Of a stretch of DNA of 64,000 nt, positions 38,002 to 51,092 are shown piece after piece. The notes below the pieces were generated by a model. That model saw nothing but the letters and a program-made list of their open reading frames with translations. It did no database searches and was not told the origin of the DNA. Every line of letters starts with the position of its first letter. Positions within the stretch are counted from its first letter, which is position 1. Source of the stretch: Boletus sp. NGJ (lineage: Eukaryota; Basidiomycota; Agaricomycetes; Boletales; Boletaceae); assembly GCA_019096195.1 (NCBI GenBank), contig JAGTXK010000073.1, positions 1,054,001 through 1,118,000 on the forward strand. The letters run 5' to 3'. The position numbers and the translations under genes are program-made.

Positions 38002-39078
38002 TTATCCACGAAAAGTGCAACAACTACACCGGCAAAACATTGAGCTCATCTCTCAGGGACGAGAGGAAAGCACCCACCTGATCATGTAAGGTACAGTGGC
38101 TGCCGCTAAGCAGGCGAACGCTGCCCAAGTGAGGTATATTCCATTTCCATACGAGACCTCAATACCTGACCCGATGCCTTGGGCAAGTTGCATCGTGTTG
38201 ACGCTCTCGAGTTTCTCAACTATCGCGGTCCAGATGGCCGCTCCGATCAAAATGAATAGTGCAGATAAAATGGACATCGTGGCTGAAAAGAGGAACAGAA
38301 AAGTCCTCCGAAGTACTCCACTGTCAAGAGGTTTAAATGACGATGTGAGATGGGGAATGGAATAAAACTCACGTGAACAATGAGAGCGCAGTGAATATCG
38401 TGCCGAGCAACAACATGTAATATGCAACATGAGAATTGGTTCCCAAGTACGAGGAGTTGATGAAAGTGGTATCAACAAAAATATAGGCCGTAAACTGTGA
38501 ATAATTGAGAAGCATGTCGGACGTGATGGCGGTATACGGCTGAAATCTGGCCGCAACGGTGTGATTTGAGCATTGTCCGGCGGAACTGTTGACATAGGCG
38601 CAATAAGAGTAAAGACCAAATTCATACTGTTGCCTGATTCCAGCTCCTTGCCCAAGGGGAGTCTGGGGAGACGAGGAATTGGCCATGTACAGTCCTTGGA
38701 TGGTATCATTGAATGCTTGGGATAAAGCTTCACTTTATTTTTGTTGAAGTCTTGATGGTGTTGTAAGTACAAGAACCACTCACCCATAACCCGAAACATT
38801 GACAACAGCCTAGTGAGGTGGTCAGACTAGAATAGGTTGAAGGCTACGTTGGAAGGATTACCATCGAGATTCCATGAGGGACAGTGGACGTATTGATTTG
38901 TCCCACCTATGTAAACTCGATAAGATGTACATGTGATGCACCCTTCCTGGGACCTACATGGACAAAGATCAACAGCAACAGAGCTGCAAAGCTGAAGAAC
39001 GATCAGACTTGTGGGCACAAAAGTTGGAACCACGCACGAGAGAAAGGAAGCGCCTGCGATGCAATATTCCCCCTTCAT
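38002..39078 (-). CDS. SUR7/PalI (Rim9) family membrane protein
   Basis: Four-TM tetraspanning family found at eisosomes or in the ambient-pH sensing complex. ATG at 39078 gives MKGEYCIAGASFLS, spliced to FAALLLLIFVHVGQINTSTV (TM1 and the conserved QINTSTVP loop start). The extracellular loop holds FGLYSYCAYVNSSAGQCSN, with family-typical paired Cys and several N-glycosylation sites. Then TM2-TM4: AYYMLLLGTIFTALSLF, TFLFLFSATMSILSALFILI and GNGIYLTWAAFACLAAATVP. The last intron (38024-38077) joins YMIS to CCTFRG-stop. The PYMISCCT end is a family hallmark, and the unspliced reading YMIRWVLSSRP is less likely. Two first-exon splices are inferred by phase. Whether it acts in Rim/Pal signalling or eisosomes is unknown. 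Confidence 0.86.
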
Positions 39079-39475
39079 GACGATAACATGAAAGAAGAGC
39101 GAGTAGATGGAAAGAGGGAGATGTGAGGGTAAGATGGATGTTGAAAATGCGGCAGCCTCAAGGACATGTCGCGTGAACCAGACACGATTGCCCGATGAGG
39201 ATTCTTTACGGCACTAAGTTAGTACTTGTTGGGGTGGTGCCGAGCAATGCCGACTCAAGTTCCGATTGAATTATGGCGTGCTCGAATGAAACTCCGCCTG
39301 CCGGTCCCGAATGCCACTTGCACCTACGAAACTTAAGTCGGTGTGTACAGTGCCTGTGACGCGAACAACTGCGGTAGAGTAAAACTCTACTCAACTCAGC
39401 CTTCTCCCTGTTGCATTCCACCCATATTCTGTCTTAGCATAGTAATCCAGTTAAGCCCCAGCGCTACCTTCCGCA
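39079..39475. other. Divergent promoter region, SUR7/PalI-like and ATG26
   Basis: About 395 bases between two head-to-head ATGs. No TATA box or motif stands out to me, and no gene is seen. Confidence 0.45.
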
Positions 39476-42400
39476 ATGTCCAGGCTTGCATCAACAAAGT
39501 CCCTGGTTCGGAGCCTCGTCACCTCTGAACCCGGGCTGGACCCTCGCCCGCGGGACGACCACGACGACAGTCCAGGTGGAAATATCTCTCCCCAAGAACG
39601 CATCAAGAAAGTCGCAGCGAGAACGATGGACCTTGGAAGGAGCTTCGCTAGCCGCCCTCGTTCACCAACCCTGACATTGCATCCTGACTCCAAACGCGCA
39701 CTCAGTCTAAAACGGAAGGATGCAGGAAAGGAAGCGCAAGCTCCACAGGATCAATGGGCAAGGTAATTTCTCTCAAGAAAAATATTATCGCATTGCAGGC
39801 TTGCTCAGCCCGTTTAAGGTCCTAACCACCTTACCATGCCTCCGCAGCCTGATGGTCCACAAACCACGGATCATGCGCCGTCATACGTTCCCACTGCGCC
39901 TGTCCCGAACGATGATTCACCTTTTATCACGCCTCCATCGCCAACGCTTGTACCTGCACGTCCCTTGTTGCAGTCTTTTCGCGATTTCGGTTCAGTGCGT
40001 AAGCATACCCTTCTTATCCCCGATGTTTGCTTAATGGTGCACTTTCGGAATGCAGATGCGCGCAGGGACTCAGACACTCATTCAGGCTCTTCAGGCTCTT
40101 CCTTTGGTGGATGATCCAGATGACGTGGACGAACCATTGGCTCGAATCGATCCCCATATGGATTCTGATTGTGTCGAGGAGCCAACCGGTGCGCAAGTTT
40201 TTGATCTGTACCTTTAGACTTGATATATCTGAGTTTGGATCCTAGCAGCGCGCATGGCCTCTTCTATCCATGCCATATATCGTCCTGTTGCCCGCTCGCG
40301 GCGGAAAGAAATCCTGCATTCTAATTTTCCAGGAAAAATGTTTCCTACGCAAAGTGGAGTGAATGATGTACACCATGCAGAACCCGATGTGAATTTGACC
40401 TCTGACGATGACGTTGACGCCGATGACTTCGAGGCGACGACACCACGACCGGTCAGCTCGCAGGAATATTCAGAGGCAACATACATATCATCTTCGACTG
40501 TACAGTTTGGGCCAGCAATGAGACGAAGGGCACCGAGTCGCGCAGGCAGCATGACAACGGTCAAGGTCGCTCGACGGACTCGTTTGGCGGAGAAGTTGAA
40601 AGAAATATTTGTTCTGGAAGCTATCGACGAAGTGCTGGCAGGTATGTGCATTTGTCTACTCTCGGTCCAAGTCTCAACGGAAATCAGAAATGCCATGTTG
40701 GCTGTTGCGCTCTGTTTGTAAGTCGTGTTCTATCAACCGGATGGTGTGGGATTTTCAGCCACGTCCAGTGTTACAGGGATACATGTACCTCACAAACTCT
40801 CATTTATGTTTCTTTGCTCACATGCCGAGTAGAGAGGTACTAATTTAATAAGCCGTAAAGAGGTATACTCACGCAGACCCAGGACCAAATTCTCAAGTCC
40901 GGCACTCTGAGCAAGAGGGCCACTCGAACAAAGCGTTGGATCAAGCACTGGTTCGTCCTCAAGAACGATACGCTTTCCTGGTATCAGTCTTCATCGGTAA
41001 CACATACATCTGTGTTTGTGACATTTACTGACGTTATTCAGAACCCTTATTTCCTCAACGGAATTGTCGACCTGCGTTATGCGATTTCTTGTGATCCTAC
41101 GGGTGAAAGGGAGATTCGGCTACGTACTAACCAGAAGAGTCTGCTATTAGCTGCAGATTCTGTACCAAGCAGAGAAGAATGGGTGAAGGCAATACGCAAG
41201 GTCATATTCAAAGCGCAGAACATGGGGGATACTGTAAAAGTAAGTCATAATGTGCGTAGCAGTACCCACTTCTTACTCTTTCAGATTGCCATACCATACT
41301 CCGTGATACTTGAAGTGGACAAATCATCAGCCATTGAGTTCAGCGAAACCATCGAAATCAAAGTGTTCGACAAGGAGGAACATGGTTTGATCGACTCGTA
41401 CTTTTTTGCCTACTTCCACGACATACAAGATGCTTTGGAACGCATTCGGGAGGCTGTGCGTACCAATATATCGTCTCTCGCCAATTCACCGCAAGCTCTA
41501 CTGGATACCACTGCTGCGCGTCATGCCTTAGCGGCTCATGGTATGGACCGTGCTCGCAGCCTCCCTTCACCGGACGCCAAGACCAATTCGTCGTTCCGAT
41601 TATCGTTTTTGCTTCGACCGCTTCAGGAATCCCTTCCATCTACCTTGACACGGATATACAACACTCCAGAACCCCCCAAAGGCACTGAGGATTTTACCCA
41701 TATATCAAAGCGCGGCAGCGTATCGTTTGTGCCCTTGACATCTTCACCCTTCCCTTTGCCTCCCAGCTCTGGTGATGTTGCTGATACATCCCCAAATGGA
41801 CTGTCAAGCGATTCTTCATTGCGAATGCATACTTATCCGCCATCAACCTCTACAGGAGACATGAACTCGACATCGTTCCTGGCCAAGGGGCTAGCAGCAA
41901 GTGCCCCTTGGAACGTTGGAGTACCGTCGTGGTTGAAAGTTCCCCGCAAAGGCGTGGGCACCACCAGCCCGAATAGCGCTGTGCCATCTGCGTTTCCCGA
42001 GTCACAAGGTGATGAAGGTGTGCGCGAGGTCTATGAATCATCGACTCCTGGACAAGCTTCCGGAGCCTCCACCGAGCTCAGCTATAGTGTACTCGAGACG
42101 CCCGAAGCAGCGGTTGATCAAGAGATGGCAGGCAAATTTAAGGCCGCATTTGCCTTTGATGACAAAGAAATGCTACTTGGATGTAGGTGATTCATTTCAC
42201 TTTGGAACATGACTCTAATATCACATCAAGACTTTGCGGGTTATTTAGTCCGACTCTTGCCAATTTTCGGACGTTTATATGTTTCTTCAAATTATTTCTG
42301 TTTCAAGTCCACGGGTCCCCTAAGCACGAAAACTAGAGTACTTTTCTAATATTCTTCCATGGAAATTGGCTGATAATATTTATTTGATAGATGATATTAC

Positions 42401-44791
42401 CCATTCGTGACATCCTGACCGTGGAAATGACTAGGGCTACGAGCTTTGGACACCATGGTCTTACCGTCATGATCAAGGGCCACGAGGAACTTTTCTTTGA
42501 ATTTGGCTTCGAAGATAGACGGCGTGCTTTCGTGTCTATTCTGGAACGCCAACTAGAGGACATCAGGAAACGACCAAATCCCAGCGAAGTTCCATCATTG
42601 AGCCGAGGCAAGAGGGATGCACTTATCCTGGAGGAATTCGGACCACGGAACTCACTCAGCAGCGATAGCGATCCTGCCCCGTCATCTGAGGCTATGTCCA
42701 AATCTGTACCTGCTGTGATGTTTACATCGGCTTCTTCGACGTTTTTAACTTTCACGCCGAAAGAGTCCTTACACTTTACATTCCTGACTATCGGTTCAAG
42801 AGGGGATGTCCAACCTTACATCGCACTTGCGAAAGGACTGATGGCGGATGGACATCGGGTGAAAATTGCGACCCATGGAGAGTTCCAAGCGTGGGTTGAA
42901 TCAGTCAGTATACGTGTTTCTTGATTCACACTATCTGACGGTCGTTGAAGCATGGAATTGAGTTCGGCTACGTCGGTGGTGATCCGGCAGAATTGATGCG
43001 CATTTGTACTGAAAATGGCACATGTTCGGTATCGTTTTGGAGAGAGGGGCTGCTTAAGGTAAGTATGCCGCAAGTCTTGTAACGTCTCAGCTCAATTCGG
43101 GGTTTAGTTCCGTGGATGGCTTGAGGATTTGCTAAAAACGTCTTGGGAAGCCTGCCGAGGGACAGATGTTCTTGTGGAGAGTCCGAGTGCAATGGGGGGG
43201 TACCACATCGCTGAAGCACTTGGGATCCCCTACTTCAGAGCATTTACAATGACATGGACGAGGACGAGGTGAGTAATTGTGTTAATTTTGAGTCGGACTC
43301 TATAGATCAAATCAAGGGTGTACCCACACGCTTTCGCGGTGCCGGAGCACAAGGTACGGGTATCTCTACTCGGAATATGTGATATTCTGATAGTTCGTTA
43401 GCTGGGCGGTAGTTACAATTACATGGTACGAGGGCCAGTAGTCCAAATTCACACTCGTCACTGAAGAACCCCATACTAGACATACGTCATGTTTGACCAA
43501 GTGTTTTGGCGCGCAATGGCCGGGCAGATCAATCGTTGGCGCCGCAATGTATTACGTTTGGACAATACGAGCCTGGACCGTATGGAACCCCACAAGATTC
43601 CTTTTTTGTATAATTTCAGCCCTACGGTTGTTCCTCCACCCTTGGATTGGCCCGAATGGATTCGAGTTACTGGTAATCCACTTGCCCACCCAATGCATAT
43701 ATCCCTTTCTTACACGGACTAGGTTATTGGTTCCTCGACGATGCTGACGTTGGGGCAAAGAAATGGACTCCACCCCAGGACCTCCTTCAGTTTATCGACT
43801 CTGCTCATCAAGCTGGCAAGAAAGTAGTGTACATAGGTTTCGGCAGCATTGTGGTTCCAGACCCCAAAGCAATAACCCGCTGTGTTGTAGATGCGGTTGT
43901 GCAAAGTGGTGTTTATGCTATCCTATCCAAGGGTTGGTCGGATCGATTGCATACGCAGGCAGCGGAAGCACCCCAACCCGAGGAACCATTTCCGAAGCAA
44001 ATATACACTATTTCGTCAATTCCACACGACTGGTTATTCAAACGCATCGATGCAGCTTGCCATCATGGTGGTGCTGGTACCACTGGGGCAAGTTTACGAG
44101 GTTTGCCAACACTCACCACTACTCGGTAGTCGAAGACTGACACATGTGCAGCCGGAATCCCGACAATAATCAAACCATTCTTTGGAGATCAACTCTTCTG
44201 GGCTGATCGTGTCGAGGCACTTGGAATCGGCACTGCTGTCCGCAAGCTGACTGCCGACAGTTTGAGTCAAGCCTTGACTTTGGCGACCACCGATCGAAAG
44301 CAGATTGAGCGCGCGAGGCTAATCGGAGAAAAAATCCGATCTGTGAGTGGTTTCGATTTAGAATTGAAACCCTTGCTTAGGATTCGTAGGAAAACGGTGT
44401 AGCTATTGCAGTCGAGGCCATATACCGTGACTTAGATTACGCTCGTTCCCTGATTAGGCGACCCTCGAACGGTCCCACAGACTTGGTGGAGGGAGAGAGT
44501 GTAACGAAGGAGGAACAACCTTCTGACCCTTCCACATCAACTCCGGACCGTTCGAGCCCTCGATCCCGCTATGATTCATTTGGATCACAGCGGGGCAGCG
44601 AGGACTGGAGTGTCATCTCCGATTCAGAAGACAGGCGATCATCTTTTTCATCACGGAGTAACGGTAAGATGGACCGTTCGGCAACGCTGAAACGAAACAA
44701 TCTTACTGCTGCAGTAATATCAGTCCTCCCTGATTCACTCACGTATTCAACCCACCGGCGTTCTAGTTCTACTTCCTCCGCGCAGCCATGA
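39476..44791 (+). CDS. ATG26: Sterol 3-beta-glucosyltransferase Atg26 (UGT80)
   Basis: Transfers glucose from UDP-glucose to ergosterol; in some yeasts the enzyme is needed for pexophagy. ATG at 39476. The order of domains matches the family: a disordered N-terminus, a GRAM domain start (HSNFPG ... [36 protein letters not shown]), then a PH domain ([20 protein letters not shown]). A Ser/Thr/Pro-rich linker and a second GRAM follow ([40 protein letters not shown]). The GT-B catalytic part starts [20 protein letters not shown] and ends in the sugar-nucleotide site [19 protein letters not shown] with [20 protein letters not shown]. Roughly 1,400-1,500 residues in many exons, as usual. The C-terminal Ser-rich tail is probably regulatory. 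Exon borders in the N-terminal third are the least certain. Confidence 0.93.
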
Positions 44792-44914
44792 ATGTTTCAG
44801 TCTTTGCTTTGCCGAGCACATTGCCGTATCTGTTTTGACCTCGAAGCGTTCTGTATGGTAATTTTGCCCTTATACCATAGTTTTTTTGCCTTTCTACAAC
44901 GATGGTCATATAAT

Positions 44915-46448
44915 TCAAGTAGAGCTATGATCATAGTGTGCTGCGAATACCCTCTTACTGAATTGTCCAAAGGTCTCCGTAACGGAAACGGTTTGATCAG
45001 CATCGGGTTGCATGAACAATGCGAAGGTCTCTCTCGATACTTTTTCCTGACCCCTTCCGACATGAACACAGTGTGGGGTTGCCATGAGTCTTCTTTCCGT
45101 CACAAGTTCAAGACACTCGCCAGTCTGAAATGCTAGGCAATCTGTAGGTATAGACACCTTGATCAGCTCGCCACCTCTCGTCCGGATATAGAGGCCAGAC
45201 GTGGGTGAAAGGGGAGAAACCGATCTGGGCTCTTTATCACCCTCCTCGAGCAGGAACATGGCCTATGAAAGTACTCGACAGGTCAGATCATGGTCAGCGC
45301 AATAAATATAGCTCACAGAGCAGAGCCCAGTCAAAAGGGAGTTATCCAGGTGAAATCCACACCAACTGTCGATAGGTTCGTCCTCAATAGGTGCTACAGT
45401 TTCTTGCTCTGGGGGAAAATAGTGAAGTAATCTAGCCTTTGTAGCTTGAGAGGTCCTGATAATGTTTGGCAAAGATATCGACATGTCTGTCAGATGCTTT
45501 GAGACTTGCATGTATGAAGGACGTTAGCCGTGCGCAACACTTAGTTGACGAGAAAGACCGAACCGAATGGCTGGCAAGCCGTTGCCAGTTCACAACCGAC
45601 CTTAAAGACAAACCTGGACAAAGGCTCAATACTTGATCAACTCTCAAAAACCGTGTACTACCTCCCGAGGTTCTTAAACGCTTCCTCGAGACCTTCGAGA
45701 CCTTTTTCTTCCGAGTGCGGCCCTGTAGCATGTGAATAGGTTGTATGGGGTAGTTGCATTTGTTCACACACATATGTTGCTACGATAATACTCTCGGTAT
45801 TGCTCTCTGAGCTCGGGAGAGACATCAGGGATGTCAATGATGGGATTCGCATAGTACGATCCTTTCAGTGTATCTTGATCAAAGTTTAATTTAACCGTCA
45901 AGCACGGGCCAGAATCGAGTTACCAGGCTTCCCGTTCATGATTTCCTACACCACATGAAGGCTGTGATAAGATGGCGACCGTGGTCTAGTAACATCAAAG
46001 GTATCTTACCTTACCATGTGACCATCCGAAGCTTTTGGAAAGATCAGCTCCAGCGACTGCTTGTGCGCTGCCATGACATACCTATATGAGCTTCCTGGAT
46101 CGGTATAACGCTCTTTGGTCTCCTCTGGCAGGTGGGCAAACTTGTATGCATACTTGAGCAATGACTCTCGGTACGACTGGTAGACAACTGGTAAGTCCTT
46201 GACGATGATAATGCCCAGAGCCTGTGGATGAGACCCGAAAGCCTGTTCTAGACATATCGAAGGTGGTATTGTAAAGGTACCATCAGTGTACTAGATCCGA
46301 GTCTCCTACCGATAGAGTCTCCGAGGGACAAAGGCGATGATACGAGAGTGGGGTACGATATAGATACCACTCTCGGAGCACCCATCGCGTTTGAAGTCTG
46401 TAGGTTGTGGTTAAGGGAGAGGATGGTGCGAATGAGTTTCCTTGTCAT
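44915..46448 (-). CDS. 2-oxoglutarate/Fe(II)-dependent oxygenase-like protein (isopenicillin N synthase-like)
   Basis: Soluble double-stranded beta-helix oxygenase, substrate unknown. Exons spell SISYPTLVSSPLSLGDSIEQ, AFGSHPQALGIIIVKDLPVV, YAYKFAHLPEETKERYTDPG, SYSFGWSHG, then GSYYANPIIDIPDVSPELRE. The catalytic core is DSWCGFHLDNSLLTGLCS, which has the first Fe ligands His-x-Asp. The distal His lies in MATPHCVHVG and the 2-oxoglutarate-binding Arg in SRETFALFMQPD. The stop is at 44915. The first in-frame ATG is 46448; 46385 (MGAPRVVSISYP) is a good alternative nearer the domain. It is convergent with ATG26 (123 bases apart). Many fungal members of this group lack known substrates. Confidence 0.87.
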
Positions 46449-46888
46449 TGCTACCGCCGAGTGTTCACTGCGTGACGCAGGCACTGATAAACCTACGCTA
46501 ATCTACCCACCCTAATTCACCGTCTGAGTAGAAAGGGCGATCTCAAGGTACTAAGGCGCAGGAGCAACGGTCACGGCGCCGGTCGTGAAACATGTCAAGA
46601 TCCACCTGGCAACTTCACCCGGCCAATGCAATTGTCCCCCAGATCACGGTCAATCAGTCAACTCTGATCCATTGAGGTAGGTTCTAAACCTCAGCGTGCT
46701 GTATAAACACGAGCTAATTATTTGGTTGATCGGCATTAAGCTAAGACTGAGCAAAGTAGTAACTTAATGCAATGACTACAGGCAACTCGTAAAGACGCAA
46801 CAGCTGGATCTAACTATACCGATCCGATCGTTATCTGCAGTGAACGAGCGGCTCGTAGTGTCGTACCAAGTATTAACAATGGAATAGA
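46449..46888. other. Intergenic between RIC1 3' end and the oxygenase
   Basis: About 440 bases, both neighbours on the minus strand. It should contain the oxygenase promoter. No gene or repeat recognised. Confidence 0.45.
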
Positions 46889-49800
46889 TTACATCGTCGA
46901 ACCATGATCTTTACCCGAATCCGAGCTCTTGATCATGTTGGTTTGGAGCAACGCGTGTCTGAGTGCCGTCCCGGTATCATCAATTGAGTGCAAGAAACGC
47001 AAAATTTCGCGACAGAGCTGCCAATCTTGAGCATCGATTGCACTCTGCAGGAGTCGAATAGCATCTTTGTTATTTTCCTCTCGTTGCTCGAGATTATGCA
47101 ACACAAGCAAATAGGACCCCGCCGTCTTGAGCCGACCAGAATTGAGACATATCTGAACAAAGGTGTCGTTTGACAAAAGGACATGGAGCATCAAGAGAGA
47201 CGCACCTCGAACAAACTTTTCGGATTGCCAACAATGTCAAAGAGTCGCCTCCATCTTGTGACTTCTGTTTTCCGAGCGCAACCGACCACAACATCTAATG
47301 CAACATCAAAGTGGTCAAGGAATTCTATCACAGCGGTTAATGTTTTGGATGCTGCATTCAATGTACCACTTTCATCGGCTTCAGCTGCTGCCTCCGACTC
47401 TACTACAGTATGGAGAAGGATCTCGAGACCATGAGCGAAGAACACGAGGTGCTGGTAGTTGGTGGCGAGTTGAACAGCTTCTCGTATTTGGCCAGATTCC
47501 AAGTAGTGCCGCAAAACGTGATGGAGGAACAGGTGAGACTGCAAAGATCGTGTCTTCAGTCATCCAGAACTAGACGAAGATAACCACGTACGCTAGTTGC
47601 ATGTCTGAACAGTACAAATGGCAAGTTTATCCGAGTGGCCGACTCATGCTCGGCGCCGATAATGATCCCTTTGTCTATGAGTACAGCTACGAGATACCGT
47701 AAACATTGATAGACAAAAGCCAGACGATGGAACTCACACAGCGGGTAAAAATCAAGTGGGATGTTGACACTTTCCTTCACGCTCCGAGGTGTTTCATCGG
47801 GAGATGAAGGGGATTCAATAGCGAGGGCGTTAAGCCAGACCCGTATGCCCTGCCCGTCATATCCCCAAAGAGAGTTTTCCAGTGTCCCGATACCACGGAG
47901 GTGTATCCAACAAAACTCGATACGGTCCGCAAAGATCTGCATGTCATATTTGACTTCTTGATTGCCCGACTGTTGTTCAATCAAGGCAATATAAATAAAT
48001 GGGCTTCGTTCGGGCAACATGGCAACCTACCTTCCTTGGTCGAAGCAACACCAACTGCCCACCAACCATCATGAGGACAGTAGCTACCGCGAGGTCGTCA
48101 ACGGGATCACCAAGTTCTACGCAGTATCAACAAGAATGCTATCTATGAACCGGAACAACTCACGTTTCTGAGCATGAGGAATCATCCAGCTCAACACTCT
48201 AACTGCAGAAGGTACAGCGATGATTCCATTAAAAGTGATGCTTCCGCACAAGTGTAACCGGATCGAATCTGTAGTCGGAACGATCAAGTAATGGCTCAGC
48301 ATATTGTCCGCAGTGTAGACCAACAATGAATTGTCCACTAGGGATAGAATGATAACGGGGGACGAGATCACTTCCCGATGGAGGACGTTCTGATTGCTTA
48401 GCTCCGAGTCCCGGGAATATAAGCGTATCTATTCGAGACGTCAACAATCCTTGTAAAAAGCCAAGACAATCCCTGCACGGACCTGGTACGACTTTGACAC
48501 CTCGACCGCTGCTATAAGAACATGATGAAACCATAACAGACCTCCTTTCACTGCGAACGCCTGCTCCTGAGCTACGCTAGAGAAGAGCTTCCATCGACCA
48601 GACGTTGAACTGTAGTGGACCAATCCGCGACGACCAGCAACGGCTACCAATCGTCCATCGCTACTCAGTGCAGAGTATCTGATTGGCCAATTTGACGCTA
48701 GATACGGTTGAGGAATCTGAAAATCATGCCTGACAATGTAGTATGTTGGGTAAAGGAAAGAACAAGTTATCTTGCCTTTATATGCTGCCAAACGTCAGAC
48801 TCTGGATTTATGACGCTCATATCTGGTTGATCTGCTCCACGGTATACAAGCGCACGGTCGTCCATTTGGAGGAAGGCGTGACAAGTATTATCCTGATAGT
48901 ATTCAATAACCTACTCTACAATAAATAGGAGTTACGAACTGGGGAATGTTGGCATGTTGTCGCGCTCTTTGCGAAGGGCAGGATAAACATTTGACCATCC
49001 CGTTCTGTGAAATCCGTGCTTTAACATTGACACACGTAGAGGGCAGAGGCTCACTATTTGGGCTCGATTGAACAAGCACTACCAACTCAAAATTGCCAGG
49101 TGCCCAAAACTACCCCCATCGTTTTCAGCTCCAAATAAAAAACTCTCATGAAGACGGCGATGACTCACCAAATCCTTGATGCCATGCATGAATGCATCCT
49201 GGAATTTTGCACTGTCAACGACATCGTCGACTCCAAACCCAGAGGCAAGGCACCGGCCCCCAACACTAAAGATTCCCCATCCGTGCTCCCAGCCTACTCC
49301 TAGGACATACCCATCTGAACTCCATTCCATTGTAGATACTTGTCCACACGGACGGTTATAGGGGTTTGGGACATCTATTATTTGGGGTGTCGGCGCAGGG
49401 CCTTCAGGTGATGGAAAGGCGGTGAACTCGATGGATCCACTGAAAGCGTTGATAGTAAGTTTCATAGACAGTGTCATGACACCAACGCACCTATATGTCC
49501 CGACGGCGACCAAAGAGAACCTTGCATTGACGGCAATCTCTACAGCTCGACGTGGTTCGTTATAGACAAGACCACCGCTACCTGGCCCGTCACCGTCGAT
49601 ACAGCGAGATTTCTGCACCCATCGAGGAATTTCGAAGTTATGGATGCAAGTCCCCTGCCAACGATGTTCATTCTGTACAGAACCCAGGCTATCCGATGGA
49701 AAATGCTTGTCTTCATTCCCCTCACTTCCGCCAACTTGGGGGTCCTTCGAATAGAGGATACCTTGAGCATATGAAGGCTATGACAACAAATCTTCATGCT

Positions 49801-50790
49801 CACGCCATCGCTACATTCGTCCTTGTTATCTGGATCAACAGTAGTCTTGTCCGTTTGTGAGTTCTCCTGCAGTCGCACGAAGTAGGCTCTTCCATCTGAA
49901 GTTATCCATGTCTCCACTCCGGAAGTTGAATACAATATCTTCGCGACCGTGACTACAAACATGAATCAACATGACACGAATTACACACAATATAGCACGT
50001 ACCATCACTGTCCACCAACCATGGCAGTTCGTGGTCATTCAGGACCCAAGTATCGTAACCAGTAAGGGACCTTCGAGAATGATCGTTCTCGGTATCTGCA
50101 TCGTCATATGAAGGCCACGAAATACGCTGGATGGCTGGCGGAGAGCTGGTAGAGAATGCCAGGTGGTGTTTGCGTGGCGAAACACTGTTGATGGAAAAAG
50201 GGTGTCTAGATGAAGTTCGACGCGCAGCAAGGAATGGTTACCTGAGGACCTGGCCCTCCGCGCGTACGACGCCTTCGAACGAAAGACTGAGTGATTGAAG
50301 GGGAAGTCCTTCCCCTGGGCCGGTAAGGAAGTTACGCTGGACACTGAGTGGGATGTCTGGCGGCTGATACGCTATAACGTCGGGTATGTGGTCGACCATT
50401 ACCAACACGAGATATGAGAACGTCGTCTGAAACATATCATGGATGAAGCAGAGTTGAGTATCTGATGAACAGGACTCACCTGGATGATGATCCTGCTCCC
50501 GTCCGGGGACCATGTCACGGCGAGGTTGTCACCATGCTCTATGAGGGATGTTTCGGACCTCGCCAGATATGCCAGGGGTGTGGAGGGCTGGCGGAGAGAT
50601 TCAGAAAGCATGCACTGGGAGTGAATATTGAACGCACGCGGACACGCCAGAGTGTGATCGCATGCTGAGTGAGGACACAGAAGAGAGACTTGCGCGGACT
50701 TGGCTCCAAGGAGAGTATGTTCTCGAGCGGTATGTCTGGCAGGGCAGGTACACTTGACAACTGCCTCGCTGCAGACGTCGGAAAGTACAT
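46889..50790 (-). CDS. RIC1: RIC1, guanine-exchange subunit for Ypt6/Rab6
   Basis: Ric1 with Rgp1 forms the exchange factor for Ypt6/Rab6, acting in endosome-to-Golgi traffic. ATG at 50790, MYFPTSAARQLSSVPALPDI, then LSLEPSPRKSLFCVLTQHAI and a WD-like N-terminal propeller (DNLAVTWSPDGSRIIIQ; PIRYSALSSDGRLVAVAGRR; TMEWSSDGYVLGVGWEHG). The C-terminal helical RIC1 domain follows (RINLPFVLFRHATS; HVLRHYLESGQIREAVQLAT; GSYLLVLHNLEQREENNKDA; IDAQDWQLCREILRFLHSID). The size and order suit fungal Ric1. Many short exons; internal borders not all resolved. The C-terminal stop at 46889 could be extended by an alternative splice at a GTAAAG just before it. Confidence 0.86.
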
Positions 50791-51092
50791 CCCGCCAGGT
50801 CGACTTGCAACGTGTAAGTGCCGAGTCGGTGTAATGATACCGTAACAAGATGGGCGTTAATTTACTACCTGTGAATCTGTCAGGTTCCGAAGATAACTTA
50901 TCTCTACGACGACGATGGCCGCCGCTGATGAGAACAAGTTGGCAACGCCGGTCGAAGTACTACTCACGGTCTTCGCGATTGCCTGTGGTATTACGCTTGC
51001 TAATGATACAAAAAGTACGGGGATGTGGAAAGTAAGAGAGCAATACGGACGAGTGAGATGTACAGTAGCACAACAAAAGCCCTTCCAAACGG
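50791..51092. other. RIC1 promoter / UPS1 3' side, with a small plus-strand open frame
   Basis: About 300 bases. On the plus strand a good-context ATG at 50915 opens a reading frame, MAAADENKLATPVEVLLTVF, with one hydrophobic segment followed by a GTAAGAG donor-like site. It would run antisense into UPS1 if extended. No family recognised; a tiny membrane protein is possible but weakly supported. Confidence 0.3.
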
